A stretch of 6,049 bases of DNA from an uncultured Chloroflexota bacterium (GTDB lineage: Bacteria; Chloroflexota; Chloroflexia; Chloroflexales; Roseiflexaceae). Position numbers and translations under genes: made by a program. The stretch is taken from the NCBI GenBank assembly GCA_903871975.1, contig CAIQIY010000518.1, positions 1 to 6,049 on the forward strand, read 5' to 3'. The notes beneath the pieces are model-generated. The model had not been told where the DNA came from and searched no databases. It saw only the letters and a program-made list of their open reading frames with translations. This document shows, piece by piece, positions 5,814 through 6,049 of the stretch (its first letter is position 1; each line of letters begins with the position of its first letter).

Positions 5814-6049
5814 CTAAATCTCCATCACTTCGGCTTCCTTCGTCGTGCCGATGTGGTCGAGATCGCGGCCGAAGCGGTCAGTCATCTCCTGGACGCGCTC
5901 TTGGCCACGGCGCTGCTCATCCTCGCTGATCAGCTTCTCCTGTTCGAATTGCCGCAGATCATCGAGCGCACTGCGGCGCAGCGAGCGCAGGGCGACCTTG
6001 GCTTCCTCGACCCGCGCGCGCACCTGTTTGGTCAGATCGCGGCGCCGCT
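5814..6049 (-). CDS. frr: Ribosome recycling factor, C-terminal part (cut by right edge)
   Basis: Ribosome recycling factor, together with EF-G, splits the post-termination 70S ribosome so that its subunits can be reused. The visible 77 residues read RRRDLTKQV, then EEAKVALRSLRR, then ISEDEQRRGQERVQEMTD, and end KEAEVMEI. This is the long third helix and C-terminus of domain I, closely parallel to the E. coli protein (ERRKDLTKIV, EQARVAVRNVGRDAN, ISEDDDRRSQDDVQKLTD). A small departure is LRSLRRSA where VRN(V/I)xRDA is usual. The true start lies beyond 6049: the family is about 185 residues, so the first ~108 are missing, and the GTG at 6021-6023 is an internal valine, not a start. The stop is TAG at 5814-5816. 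It heads the visible operon with uppS 5 bases downstream; pyrH is often found upstream of frr in other bacteria, but that lies outside the window. Confidence 0.95.
   Translation of the reverse strand, partial: RRRDLTKQVRARVEEAKVALRSLRRSALDDLRQFEQEKLISEDEQRRGQERVQEMTDRFGRDLDHIGTTKEAEVMEI
5819..5823 (-). promoter_or_regulatory. Ribosome binding site of uppS, inside the end of frr
   Basis: Reads GGAGA on the minus strand, 10 bases before the first ATG of uppS. It lies within the last sense codons of frr, so ribosomes finishing frr would terminate between this site and the uppS start, which favours coupled translation. Confidence 0.5.

Overview
The window is GC-rich, densely coding bacterial chromosome with no mobile element, CRISPR array, tRNA or rRNA visible. 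Every gene but one belongs to a recognisable housekeeping family. Third codon positions are strongly G/C in all the genes, so nothing looks recently acquired. The frr-uppS-cdsA order is widespread in bacteria and does not fix the taxon. A high-GC lineage such as Chloroflexota would fit, but that is a guess from general style, not a demonstrated assignment.

Layout, left to right. (1) 1-244, minus: the N-terminal half of ribonuclease HI (rnhA), cut by the left edge. (2) 245-363: a short divergent intergenic region with a possible promoter for the plus-strand gene. (3) 364-1110, plus: an unrecognised 248-residue protein with a hydrophobic N-terminal anchor, a proline-rich linker and a long helical, probably coiled-coil, body. 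(4) 1116-4148, minus: a complete uvrA (excinuclease subunit A, 1010 residues), convergent with gene 3 and only 5 bases from it. (5) 4239-5132, minus: cdsA, phosphatidate cytidylyltransferase. (6) 5086-5808, minus: uppS, undecaprenyl diphosphate synthase. (7) 5814-6049, minus: the C-terminal part of frr, ribosome recycling factor, cut by the right edge.

Transcription of the main block runs right to left: frr, uppS, cdsA, then uvrA. The frr-uppS gap is 5 bases and the uppS-cdsA junction overlaps by 47 bases, so these three are very probably one translationally coupled operon linking ribosome recycling, the lipid carrier for the cell wall, and CDP-diacylglycerol for phospholipids. uvrA follows after 90 bases on the same strand and may be read through or have its own promoter; I see no convincing terminator or promoter between them. 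In many bacteria dxr and rseP follow cdsA; here uvrA does.

I did not find an exciting new system. The items most worth a second look are the unknown membrane-anchored helical protein and two extra segments in UvrA, one in its UvrB-binding region and one in the linker between its two ATPase halves.
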